The translations under genes were made by a program, and so were the position numbers. The notes beneath the pieces are model-generated. The model did not search any database and was not told the origin of the DNA. It saw only the letters and a list, made by a program, of their open reading frames with translations. Shown one piece after another: positions 1-4,655 of a stretch of DNA of 5,651 nt. The DNA is taken from contig CAMQUX010000095.1 of the NCBI GenBank assembly GCA_947037905.1, positions 1 through 5,651 on the forward strand, in the 5' to 3' direction. Numbering within the stretch: the stretch's first letter is position 1; each line of letters starts with the position of its first letter. The stretch is from an uncultured Desulfovibrionaceae bacterium. Lineage in GTDB: Bacteria; Desulfobacterota; Desulfovibrionia; Desulfovibrionales; Desulfovibrionaceae.

Positions 1-2
1 TA

Positions 3-143
3 AACACAAAATATAATATTATTCGCGATACTAAGTTCAATAATATAGACGACTGGCTAAAAAAATTAGTATTGCATAAGACGAGCCCGAAATATCTTTG
101 GGATGTGCAAAGTTCAGCTAATACAGATGATTCATTGAAGTAA
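3..143 (+). CDS. C-terminal end of an unrecognised protein (5' end outside window)
   Basis: Of the three + frames, this is the only one open from the window edge. It gives 46 codons ending in TAA at 141-143, while the other two frames stop within the first 17 bases. The translation is hydrophilic and looks like protein, with a segment reading NNIDDWLKKLVLHKTSPKY near its middle and a polar tail ending TDDSLK. No ATG lies in the frame, so if real it is the tail of a gene that starts to the left. It is followed by about 145 bp without a gene and then by a bidirectional terminator, which suits the end of a transcription unit. I do not recognise a family and assign no function. In such AT-rich DNA, 46 open codons are suggestive but not proof of coding. 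Confidence 0.45.
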   Translation, partial: NTKYNIIRDTKFNNIDDWLKKLVLHKTSPKYLWDVQSSANTDDSLK

Positions 144-287
144 TATATTTTTGATTTTATTATATAATTTGTGCTAAAAAAATATGTTGTTAAAGATTCT
201 ATGCTAATTTATTTAATCGAAAATCTTAGACTAATACTAGTACTTAATCCTCCATTCTAAATTCTATTAAAATGGATATATAATACA

Positions 288-328
288 CATAAAAAAGACC
301 TTCCGTATTTCAGAAGGTCTTTTTTATG
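288..328. terminator. Bidirectional intrinsic terminator between convergent genes
   Basis: A perfect 16-bp inverted repeat (288-303 and 313-328) encloses a 9-nt loop. The GC-containing core is GACCTTC/GAAGGTC, flanked by A6 on the left and T6 on the right. A transcript from either strand therefore forms a hairpin followed by a U-run. It lies 63 bp past the sodC stop (minus strand) and 144 bp past the stop of the partial + strand gene, so it probably serves both. The stretch 144-287 shows nothing else convincing, only AT-rich DNA with weak 6-bp hairpins. Confidence 0.9.
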
Positions 329-391
329 CTCATAACTTGCATGAATATTTACATGAGTTTATATTAGTATGAATACATTACTAACTTACTA

Positions 392-1006
392 TTATTTTGT
401 AATAATCCCGCCAGCCATTCTTGAGCCTGAACCGCCAAGAGGAAGTGGAGTATCAGAATAGTTGTCGTTTTTCGCATGAATCATAAATGATTTATTGTTG
501 ATATCTTCAATTTTTTTGATGCGTGGTGCAAGCACAGCAAAAGGTGTTTCGCCATTAGCATCAACATAAATAGCTGGCAGGTCGCCAAAGTGTCCTTCAG
601 GATTATTTGGACCTAGATGAAGTTTTGTATTCATAGGATCATAATGTCCACCAGCTTGTGAGCCAATAGAAATTTGACCACTGGCAGATTTTGCGCCAAG
701 TGAAGGATTTTCATGTACATGAAAACCAAACTCACCATGAGGAAGCTTAGTTAAATTTGGCGAAAGTATAAGCCCAAAAGGTGTTTCAATAAGTGTTATG
801 GTACCAATTTTTTCCCCAAGCCCATCTTCAGTATCAGCAGTTAAAAGGTACATATCTACTTCAAGAGTCTCGCCCGTTAGCATCTCTACTTTATCTGCAT
901 CAAGTGTTTCAGTCTCTATCATCTCTGGTTTTTCATCACTTGGTGTGCAAGCTGTGACAGATAGAGCAAGTGTTGCTGAAATAATCATTATTAGAAATTT
1001 CTTCAT
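392..1006 (-). CDS. sodC: Cu/Zn superoxide dismutase, lipoprotein, lacking the disulfide cysteines
   Basis: Converts superoxide to hydrogen peroxide and oxygen in the cell envelope. The 204-residue protein starts MKKFLIMIIS, with a hydrophobic signal and lipobox V-T-A-C, so Cys20 would be lipidated. An acidic linker (about 21-50) leads into the SOD fold (about 50-204). Copper ligands are H96 and H98 (GFHVH), H121 (GGHYDP) and H177 (MIHAKNDN). Zinc ligands are H121, H130, H139 (GHFGD) and D142. The active-site Arg is R196 in GSGSRMAGG. Thus all metal ligands of a working enzyme are present. Oddly, the two cysteines that form the family's intrasubunit disulfide are L103 and G199 here, and Cys20 is the only cysteine. 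The start is the ATG at 1006: AAGGA (1013-1017) sits 6 nt upstream, whereas a TTG two codons earlier would abut that site. A residue other than Asp after Cys20 is compatible with outer-membrane sorting by enterobacterial rules. Confidence 0.95.
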   Translation of the reverse strand: MKKFLIMIISATLALSVTACTPSDEKPEMIETETLDADKVEMLTGETLEVDMYLLTADTEDGLGEKIGTITLIETPFGLILSPNLTKLPHGEFGFHVHENPSLGAKSASGQISIGSQAGGHYDPMNTKLHLGPNNPEGHFGDLPAIYVDANGETPFAVLAPRIKKIEDINNKSFMIHAKNDNYSDTPLPLGGSGSRMAGGIITK

Positions 1007-1047
1007 GTACAATCCTTATTAGAAAACTATTAATAGTGAAATTTTAG

Positions 1048-1076
1048 TCTATAAGTAATTAAATGTAATTACTAAA
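1048..1076 (-). promoter_or_regulatory. Candidate sodC promoter overlapped by an 8-4-8 palindrome
   Basis: On the minus strand, TTTAGT (1071-1076), a 17-bp spacer and TATAGA (1048-1053) make a weak promoter about 40 nt upstream of the sodC ATG. A perfect inverted repeat, AGTAATTA-N4-TAATTACT (1054-1073), fills the spacer and overlaps the -35. That is where a repressor dimer would sit. No U-run follows the palindrome on either strand (A7 follows it on the + strand), so it is unlikely to be a terminator. The palindrome is certain. The promoter hexamers match consensus only at 3 of 6 and 4 of 6 positions, and the regulator is unknown. Confidence 0.4.
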
Positions 1077-1106
1077 AAAAAGTAAGAAAAAATCTATTTT
1101 AAAAAA

Positions 1107-1144
1107 TAAAGTACGAACTTTTAAGTAAAGTACGAGCCTTTTAA
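1107..1144. repeat. Tandem pair of 18-19-bp direct repeats upstream of sodC
   Basis: TAAAGTACGAACTTTTAA (1107-1124) and TAAAGTACGAGCCTTTTAA (1126-1144) are the same unit, repeated 19 bp apart and differing by one substitution and one inserted base. Each unit contains the palindrome GTAC. The first unit also has a short inner inverted repeat (AAAGT/ACTTT). They lie 21-58 bp past the ybgC stop and about 100-140 bp upstream of the sodC start. They could be a paired regulator site for sodC or, since the transcript of the first unit continues into a U-rich stretch, a weak terminator for ybgC. The sequence does not decide between these. Confidence 0.5.
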
Positions 1145-1164
1145 ATCATAAAACAAAAATTTTA

Positions 1165-1569
1165 TTATGAAGTTAAAGCATCGGTAAAAAAAGTAGGAAA
1201 CGCAATAGGTCGCCCATCTTTATTCACACACACAAGTTCAGTGGTGCCTGTTGCTATAAGACAGTCTCTTTCTTTGCAATAGATAGTATAGTCAAAAGAA
1301 ATAGATGCTTTTTTCCATGTTCCAACGGTGCATGTTATTGTGAGCAAATCATCATAGAGAGCGGGCGATCTGTACCTGCAGTCAGCATGACGCACAGGAA
1401 GAAAATATCCAAGTTCCTCAAACTCTTTGTAGGTTCTGCCAGAACTTCGGAAAAGCTCATTTCGCACACGTTCAAAGTAATGAAAATACTCTCCATAATA
1501 CACAACTTGCATCATATCCGTTTCACCATAAGATACTCGGTGTTCTATGTCTATAGTTGTTACTGCCAT
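1165..1569 (-). CDS. YbgC/4HBT-family acyl-CoA thioesterase
   Basis: A 134-residue single-domain hotdog-fold protein, the usual length for YbgC/FadM-type thioesterases, which hydrolyse acyl-CoA thioesters in the cytoplasm. The N-terminal signature is clear: YGETDMMQVVYYGEYFHYFE at 14-33, with D18 at the catalytic Asp position, then the long helix ERVRNELFR. The core strands follow with the family pattern RYRSPALYDDLLTI and end in TTELVCVNKDGRP. From memory of the family, YbgC has Gly-Gly then Val-Val-Tyr-His after the Asp. Here these are M20, Q21 and Y25, so the loop is atypical, although Tyr at the last position also occurs in 4-hydroxybenzoyl-CoA thioesterases. It is not beside tol-pal genes, where ybgC often sits, so the substrate is unknown and no symbol is given. 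The ATG has AAAGGAAG (1576-1583) 6 nt upstream. It lies between hom and sodC with separate spacing on both sides. Confidence 0.85.
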   Translation of the reverse strand: MAVTTIDIEHRVSYGETDMMQVVYYGEYFHYFERVRNELFRSSGRTYKEFEELGYFLPVRHADCRYRSPALYDDLLTITCTVGTWKKASISFDYTIYCKERDCLIATGTTELVCVNKDGRPIAFPTFFTDALTS

Positions 1570-1604
1570 AATTTTCTTCCTTTGTATCTCTCTTTTAACA
1601 CACT

Positions 1605-1633
1605 AATATTTTTTAAAGTATTAAAAGTTTCAA
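1605..1633 (-). promoter_or_regulatory. Candidate promoter for the thioesterase gene
   Basis: On the minus strand, TTGAAA (1628-1633, 5 of 6 matches to the sigma-70 -35), a 17-bp spacer and AATATT (1605-1610, 4 of 6) predict a start near 1597. This leaves a short leader of about 28 nt with the SD inside it. AT-rich DNA throws up such matches easily, so this is a plausible call only. Confidence 0.4.
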
Positions 1634-1699
1634 TTAAATTATTATTAAGCACCATAAGTTTTTTAGCGTAAAGCGCTCGGTTTAAATAGTATTAAAAGT
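1611..1699. repeat. Direct repeat of AGTATTAAAAGT in the hom-ybgC gap
   Basis: The 12-mer AGTATTAAAAGT occurs at 1617-1628 and again at 1688-1699. Similarity extends left to about 18-19 bp with one indel (1611-1628 and 1681-1699). The spacing is 71 bp. The downstream copy (in minus-strand sense) falls in the spacer of the candidate thioesterase promoter, which would suit a regulator site. Low sequence complexity makes coincidence possible. No clear terminator for hom was found in this gap. Confidence 0.4.
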
Positions 1700-1759
1700 G
1701 TTCTTAAATATTTTCTTGGGTGTCCACAAGTTCGTGCGCTGTTTAGACTCAAAAATCAG

Positions 1760-3055
1760 CTAAAATATACGATACGCAACAGTTGGTTTAAGTATGAAAT
1801 CGTGCTTGTCGATATCTTCAAGTGCTGTAAAAATATCTTTTGTGCTTGCAGTATGTGTTGTGAATACAATAGGTGTTTCAATATCTTGCGGTTTTCCCTT
1901 TTGTACAGCTTGTGCGATGGAAATATTGTGCTTAGCAAGACAAGTGGAAAGGCTCGCCATAACACCTGGTTTATCTTTTACTGTAAAGCGGAAATAATAG
2001 GCAGAAGTGGCAAACTCAGGCGCGAGCATTTGAGCGTCTTGTAGCGGACTATTATTAAATCCAGTATTATCTGGTTGTGTTTGTGTGTGCATATGCTTTG
2101 CAAGCTCTAAGATATCAGCAAGAACCGCACTGCCAGTTGGAAAATCTCCAGCCCCTTGCCCGTGTAGGGTAATAGCACCTGCAGCGTTTCCTGTTATACT
2201 TATGGCGTTATAGTTGCTATCAGTTTTTGCAAGTAGTAGGTGTGATGGCATAAGCACTGGGAAGACTCCCGCTTCTAATTTTCCATCAGTTTCTGCAACA
2301 TGTGCGAGCAGTTTTATAGTATATCCAAGCTCTTGTGCAAAATGGATATCTTGTTTTGTAATTTGTGAAATGCCGTAAATAGGAAGCTCTTCTAAAGGAT
2401 AGTCCACGCCAAAAGCAAGGCGAATAAGCACAATAAGTTTGTGTGCTGTGTCTATTCCTTCAATATCAAAAGTTGGGTCGCTTTCTGCGTAGCCTAAATC
2501 TTGAGCTTGCTCTAGGGCTTTTTTAAAATCAATTCCATTTGCGGTCATTTCAGATAAGATATAGTTTGCAGTACCGTTTAAAATTCCGCATATATGTTCA
2601 ATTTTATCACCCGTGAGGCTTTCACGTAATGTTTTTATAACAGGTATGCCGCCTGCAACACTTGCCTCGTAAAAAAGCCCAACATTATGAGTACTAGCTA
2701 AGGCAAAAAGTTCTTTTCCGTGTACCGCAAGTAGGTATTTATTTGCAGTAACAACATGTTTTCCAGCTGCAAGAGCTTCTTTTACAAGCGTGTACGCAAG
2801 GTCTTTACCGCCCATAAGCTCTACTATAATATCTATTTGTTCATCGTTTATAAGTTCTTTATAGTTGTCTGTAATAAAAGGATTATTGCTTGGTAAAAAG
2901 CTTCTTTCTTTGCTTTTGTTTTGCACAAGAATTTTGTCAATAATGAGTTTTTTATCGATTCGTTTCTCAATCCAGTCAGCATTTTTTTCGATGATTTTAG
3001 CAAGCCCCGTTCCAACAGTTCCGAACCCTGCGATACCTAAGTGGATATTTTTCAT
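1760..3055 (-). CDS. hom: Homoserine dehydrogenase with C-terminal ACT domain
   Basis: Reduces L-aspartate 4-semialdehyde to L-homoserine with NAD(P)H in the cytoplasm, the branch step toward threonine, methionine and isoleucine. The 431 residues are full length for the ACT-containing type. The Rossmann domain opens with GIAGFGTVG (7-15), followed by VVTANKYLLAVHG (101-113). The catalytic domain carries ASVAGGIPVI (131-140), GILNGTANYIL (157-167) and the complete family signature A184-x3-GYAESDP-x2-D197-I-x-G200-x-D202-x3-K206, which includes the catalytic Lys206. GQGAGDFPTGSAV (299-311) is also conserved. An ACT domain (about 354-431, beginning YYFRFTVKDKPGVMASL) implies allosteric feedback by an amino acid, typically threonine. 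The protein is monofunctional, with no aspartokinase fused. The second-strand region reads VQNKSKER where I would expect a VRD-like sequence, which may bear on cofactor preference. The start ATG has GGAG (3061-3064) 5 nt upstream. It is divergent from ilvE. Confidence 0.97.
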   Translation of the reverse strand: MKNIHLGIAGFGTVGTGLAKIIEKNADWIEKRIDKKLIIDKILVQNKSKERSFLPSNNPFITDNYKELINDEQIDIIVELMGGKDLAYTLVKEALAAGKHVVTANKYLLAVHGKELFALASTHNVGLFYEASVAGGIPVIKTLRESLTGDKIEHICGILNGTANYILSEMTANGIDFKKALEQAQDLGYAESDPTFDIEGIDTAHKLIVLIRLAFGVDYPLEELPIYGISQITKQDIHFAQELGYTIKLLAHVAETDGKLEAGVFPVLMPSHLLLAKTDSNYNAISITGNAAGAITLHGQGAGDFPTGSAVLADILELAKHMHTQTQPDNTGFNNSPLQDAQMLAPEFATSAYYFRFTVKDKPGVMASLSTCLAKHNISIAQAVQKGKPQDIETPIVFTTHTASTKDIFTALEDIDKHDFILKPTVAYRIF

Positions 3056-3083
3056 GAACTCTCCATATATTAAATGACTTGTG

Positions 3084-3105
3084 TTTTTTTTGTTAACAAT
3101 AAAAA
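3084..3105. promoter_or_regulatory. AT-rich palindrome in the hom leader
   Basis: The perfect palindrome TTGTTAACAA (3090-3099) sits between a T8 run and an A8 run, so the symmetry continues to 3084-3105 with a single mismatch. It lies 35-50 bp upstream of the hom ATG, downstream of the predicted promoter and therefore inside the untranslated leader. It could be an operator or a weak RNA hairpin close to the ribosome-binding site. With only two GC pairs it is unlikely to terminate transcription. Its role is inferred from position only. Confidence 0.35.
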
Positions 3106-3190
3106 AAATACTATTTGAATAATTTATTAATCTTACATGTTCAAAATTTATATGCTCAAGATTTACTTATCGAACCACCTTTTATATTTG

Positions 3191-3199
3191 ATTATATCA
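3191..3199 (-). promoter_or_regulatory. Extended -10 promoter for hom
   Basis: Minus-strand TGATATAAT is a perfect TGn-TATAAT extended -10 element, which can work without a good -35. The -35 region is poor (TATTTG at 17 bp; TTGCTG only at a 14-bp spacing). Transcription would begin near 3184 and give a leader of about 130 nt before the hom ATG. Confidence 0.55.
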
Positions 3200-3436
3200 G
3201 AGTGATTCTTCAGCAAATATTCTGCACATGAGATTCTTTATATCTACATCATTTTTAAAAGTATTTAAAGAAGAAAAATAGCGAATTTTACTAGCGGGAG
3301 TTATCTATTTTATGTGTAAAGAGTGCTAGTTAATAAAAAGATGAAATATGTGATTAGAAAAAAATATTTATAAAAATTGCTAAGAAAAAAACAGATATAA
3401 TAATCTGCCGAGAAATAAGTGTATAAAATAGAATAT

Positions 3437-3458
3437 AAAAAATAGAGAAAAAATAGAG
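3437..3458 (+). repeat. Two perfect 11-bp A-tract repeats upstream of the ilvE promoter
   Basis: AAAAAATAGAG occurs twice head to tail (3437-3447 and 3448-3458), with a degenerate relative just before it (AAAATAGA from 3425). The A6 tracts are 11 bp apart, close to one helical turn, and would bend the DNA. They end about 35 bp before the candidate -35 at 3493, so they may act as an UP-like element or curved activator region. The repeat is plain to see; the role is inferred. Confidence 0.45.
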
Positions 3459-3492
3459 ACTGTTATAAAATGGAAATAAATTTTTTCTTTTC

Positions 3493-3521
3493 TTGACCTT
3501 AAAGTGTCTATTAATTAGTAT
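3493..3521 (+). promoter_or_regulatory. Candidate ilvE promoter (distal)
   Basis: TTGACC (3493-3498, 4 of 6 matches to the -35 consensus, with its TTGAC stretch intact) is followed after 17 bp by TAGTAT (3516-3521, 4 of 6). A better-looking TATAAA starts at 3519 but at a 20-bp spacing. Either would give a leader of roughly 75-80 nt before the ilvE ATG. Confidence 0.4.
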
Positions 3522-3530
3522 AAAAAAGCT

Positions 3531-3559
3531 TTGAAAAAGTATGATTTTTTGTGTAGATT
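3531..3559 (+). promoter_or_regulatory. Candidate ilvE promoter (proximal)
   Basis: TTGAAA (3531-3536, 5 of 6), a 17-bp spacer and TAGATT (3554-3559, 4 of 6) predict a start near 3566, about 40 nt before the ATG. It could be an alternative or second promoter to the one at 3493-3521. I cannot rank them from sequence alone. Confidence 0.35.
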
Positions 3560-3605
3560 GAAACATTATGTTTTATAAAAAACGAGTAAATAGAAGAGGT
3601 GTTGT

Positions 3606-4526
3606 ATGCAAAAAGCTGAAAAAATTTGGTTCGATGGTGAGTTTGTACCTTGGGAAAATGCACAAGTTCATGTTTTAACACATGCTCTTCATTACGGAAC
3701 AGCCGTATTTGAAGGTATTCGTGCGTATGAATGTTTAGACGGAACATCTTCTGTGTTTCGATTAGAAGAGCATATGGTACGTCTTGTAAATTCTGCTAAA
3801 ATTTTAGGAATAACTATTCCGTATACAGCAGAAGAACTAATGGAAGCAGCAATAGCAACACTTAAAATAAATAAATTAAAAGGTGCTTATATTCGTCCAT
3901 TAACTTTTATTGGCGATGGTGCTATGGGTGTTTTTCCTGGTAAAAATCCTATTCGTACAATTATAGCTGCTTGGCCTTGGGGTGCATATCTTGGGGAAGA
4001 AGCATTAGAAAAAGGCATCAGAGTACAAACTTCAACATATACTCGCCCACATCCTAATACTATGATGACAAAATCAAAAGCATCAGGAAACTATGTAAAC
4101 TCTGTGCTTGCAAAAAGCGAAGCACTTGCTAATGGCTTTGAAGAAGCAATTTTACTTGATGCGCAAGGCTACGTTTCTGAAGGATCTGGAGAGAATATAT
4201 TCATGGTCAGAGACGGTGTTTTATATACTCCAAATGTTGCATCAGTACTACAAGGGCTTACTCGTGATTCTATTATCTGCCTTGCAAAAGATATGGGCTA
4301 TGAGCTTGTGGAAACTGTTATCACTCGTGATATGCTCTACACCGCAGAGGAAGTTTTCTTTACCGGAACAGCTGCAGAACTCACTCCTATTCGTGAAATA
4401 GACAGAAGAACAATTGGTCAGGGGCGCATTGGCGAGATAACTAAAATTCTTCAGCAAGAGTTCTTTAACATAATAAAAGGTGGTAACGAAGACTATGCTT
4501 ACTGGCTAAGTCGTTACTCTATCTAA
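3606..4526 (+). CDS. ilvE: Branched-chain amino acid aminotransferase
   Basis: PLP enzyme of fold type IV that transfers an amino group between glutamate and the 2-oxo acids of leucine, isoleucine and valine in the cytoplasm. At 306 residues it matches the usual E. coli-type length. The N-terminal domain has WFDGEFVPW (8-16) and HALHYGTAVFEGIRAY (26-41). R59, Y95 and R97 (GAYIRP) occupy expected substrate- and cofactor-site positions. Lys158 in TKSKASGNYVNS is the Schiff-base lysine, where the E. coli enzyme has AAKAGGNYL. The class IV signature runs from E192 (SEGSGENIF) through YTPN to QGLTR (216-220). FFTGTAAELTPI (251-262) is the phosphate-binding and substrate loop. The ATG has GAGGTG (3596-3601) 4 nt upstream, a close match to the 16S tail. 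It is transcribed away from hom and stands alone before a strong terminator. D-amino acid or 4-amino-4-deoxychorismate activity is much less likely given the IlvE-type motifs. Confidence 0.97.
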   Translation: MQKAEKIWFDGEFVPWENAQVHVLTHALHYGTAVFEGIRAYECLDGTSSVFRLEEHMVRLVNSAKILGITIPYTAEELMEAAIATLKINKLKGAYIRPLTFIGDGAMGVFPGKNPIRTIIAAWPWGAYLGEEALEKGIRVQTSTYTRPHPNTMMTKSKASGNYVNSVLAKSEALANGFEEAILLDAQGYVSEGSGENIFMVRDGVLYTPNVASVLQGLTRDSIICLAKDMGYELVETVITRDMLYTAEEVFFTGTAAELTPIREIDRRTIGQGRIGEITKILQQEFFNIIKGGNEDYAYWLSRYSI

Positions 4527-4541
4527 GAAAAAATAATACTT

Positions 4542-4588
4542 ACGGAAAGAGGGAATATTACCCTCTTTCTGTTTTATTTTGTTTTTTG
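4542..4588 (+). terminator. Intrinsic terminator after ilvE
   Basis: A 12-bp stem (4542-4553 with 4561-4572, one G-U pair) has the core GAAAGAGGG/CCCTCTTTC and a 7-nt loop. It is followed by a T-rich run (TTTTATTTTGTTTTTT) to about 4588. It begins 15 nt after the ilvE stop and should separate ilvE from dnaX transcription. Confidence 0.93.
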
Positions 4589-4655
4589 GTTTATCTTTAT
4601 TTTACTATTTTATCATATTTTATAAAAATATTCGCATATTTACTGGAAAAAATCT

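Larger units (their letters stand above)
3056..3605. other. 550-bp divergent hom-ilvE intergenic region
   Basis: No credible gene is seen on either strand. It contains the hom RBS, leader palindrome and extended -10 on the left, and two candidate ilvE promoters and the RBS on the right. The middle (about 3200-3430) holds only short symmetries: ACTAGC (3290-3295) with GCTAGT (3325-3330) across 29 nt, and CAGAT-N6-ATCTG (3392-3407), which encloses a + strand TATAAT that lacks a -35. No tRNA, T-box, riboswitch or leader peptide rich in branched-chain codons was recognised. Its length is generous for a simple promoter pair, so an unrecognised regulatory RNA or a decayed gene cannot be excluded. 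Confidence 0.6.

Noticed and set aside
1007..1012. TTG start two codons upstream for SodC
   Set aside because: The AAGGA ribosome-binding site directly abuts the TTG, leaving no spacing, while the ATG at 1006 has ideal spacing and begins a standard MKKF signal peptide.
798..1022. + strand 74-codon Ser/Val-rich frame antisense to sodC
   Set aside because: The Ser/Val repeats are the complement of the acidic linker and signal-peptide codons of sodC, so it is a shadow of that gene.
1665..1677. AGCG-N5-CGCT hairpin in the hom-ybgC gap
   Set aside because: It has only 4-bp arms and lacks a T-run on the correct side, so it cannot be supported as a terminator or operator.
1715..1730. Inverted repeat CTTG...CAAG just past the hom stop, as a possible terminator
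   Set aside because: The stem is short and imperfect, the loop would be too small when the longer pairing is used, and A-rich rather than T-rich sequence follows on the minus strand.
3354..3566. Minus-strand 70-codon frame, very rich in Phe and Ile, resembling a small membrane protein
   Set aside because: Its composition is what poly-A/T DNA gives on the reverse strand. It runs across the candidate ilvE promoters and I saw no convincing ribosome-binding site or family pattern.
3511..3747. Minus-strand 78-codon frame overlapping the ilvE start
   Set aside because: It is antisense to the well-supported ilvE N-terminus and its promoter region and has no recognisable motif.
4108..4401. + strand 97-codon frame within ilvE
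   Set aside because: It is an out-of-frame shadow. ilvE has complete motifs in its own frame across the same bases, with no sign of a frameshift.
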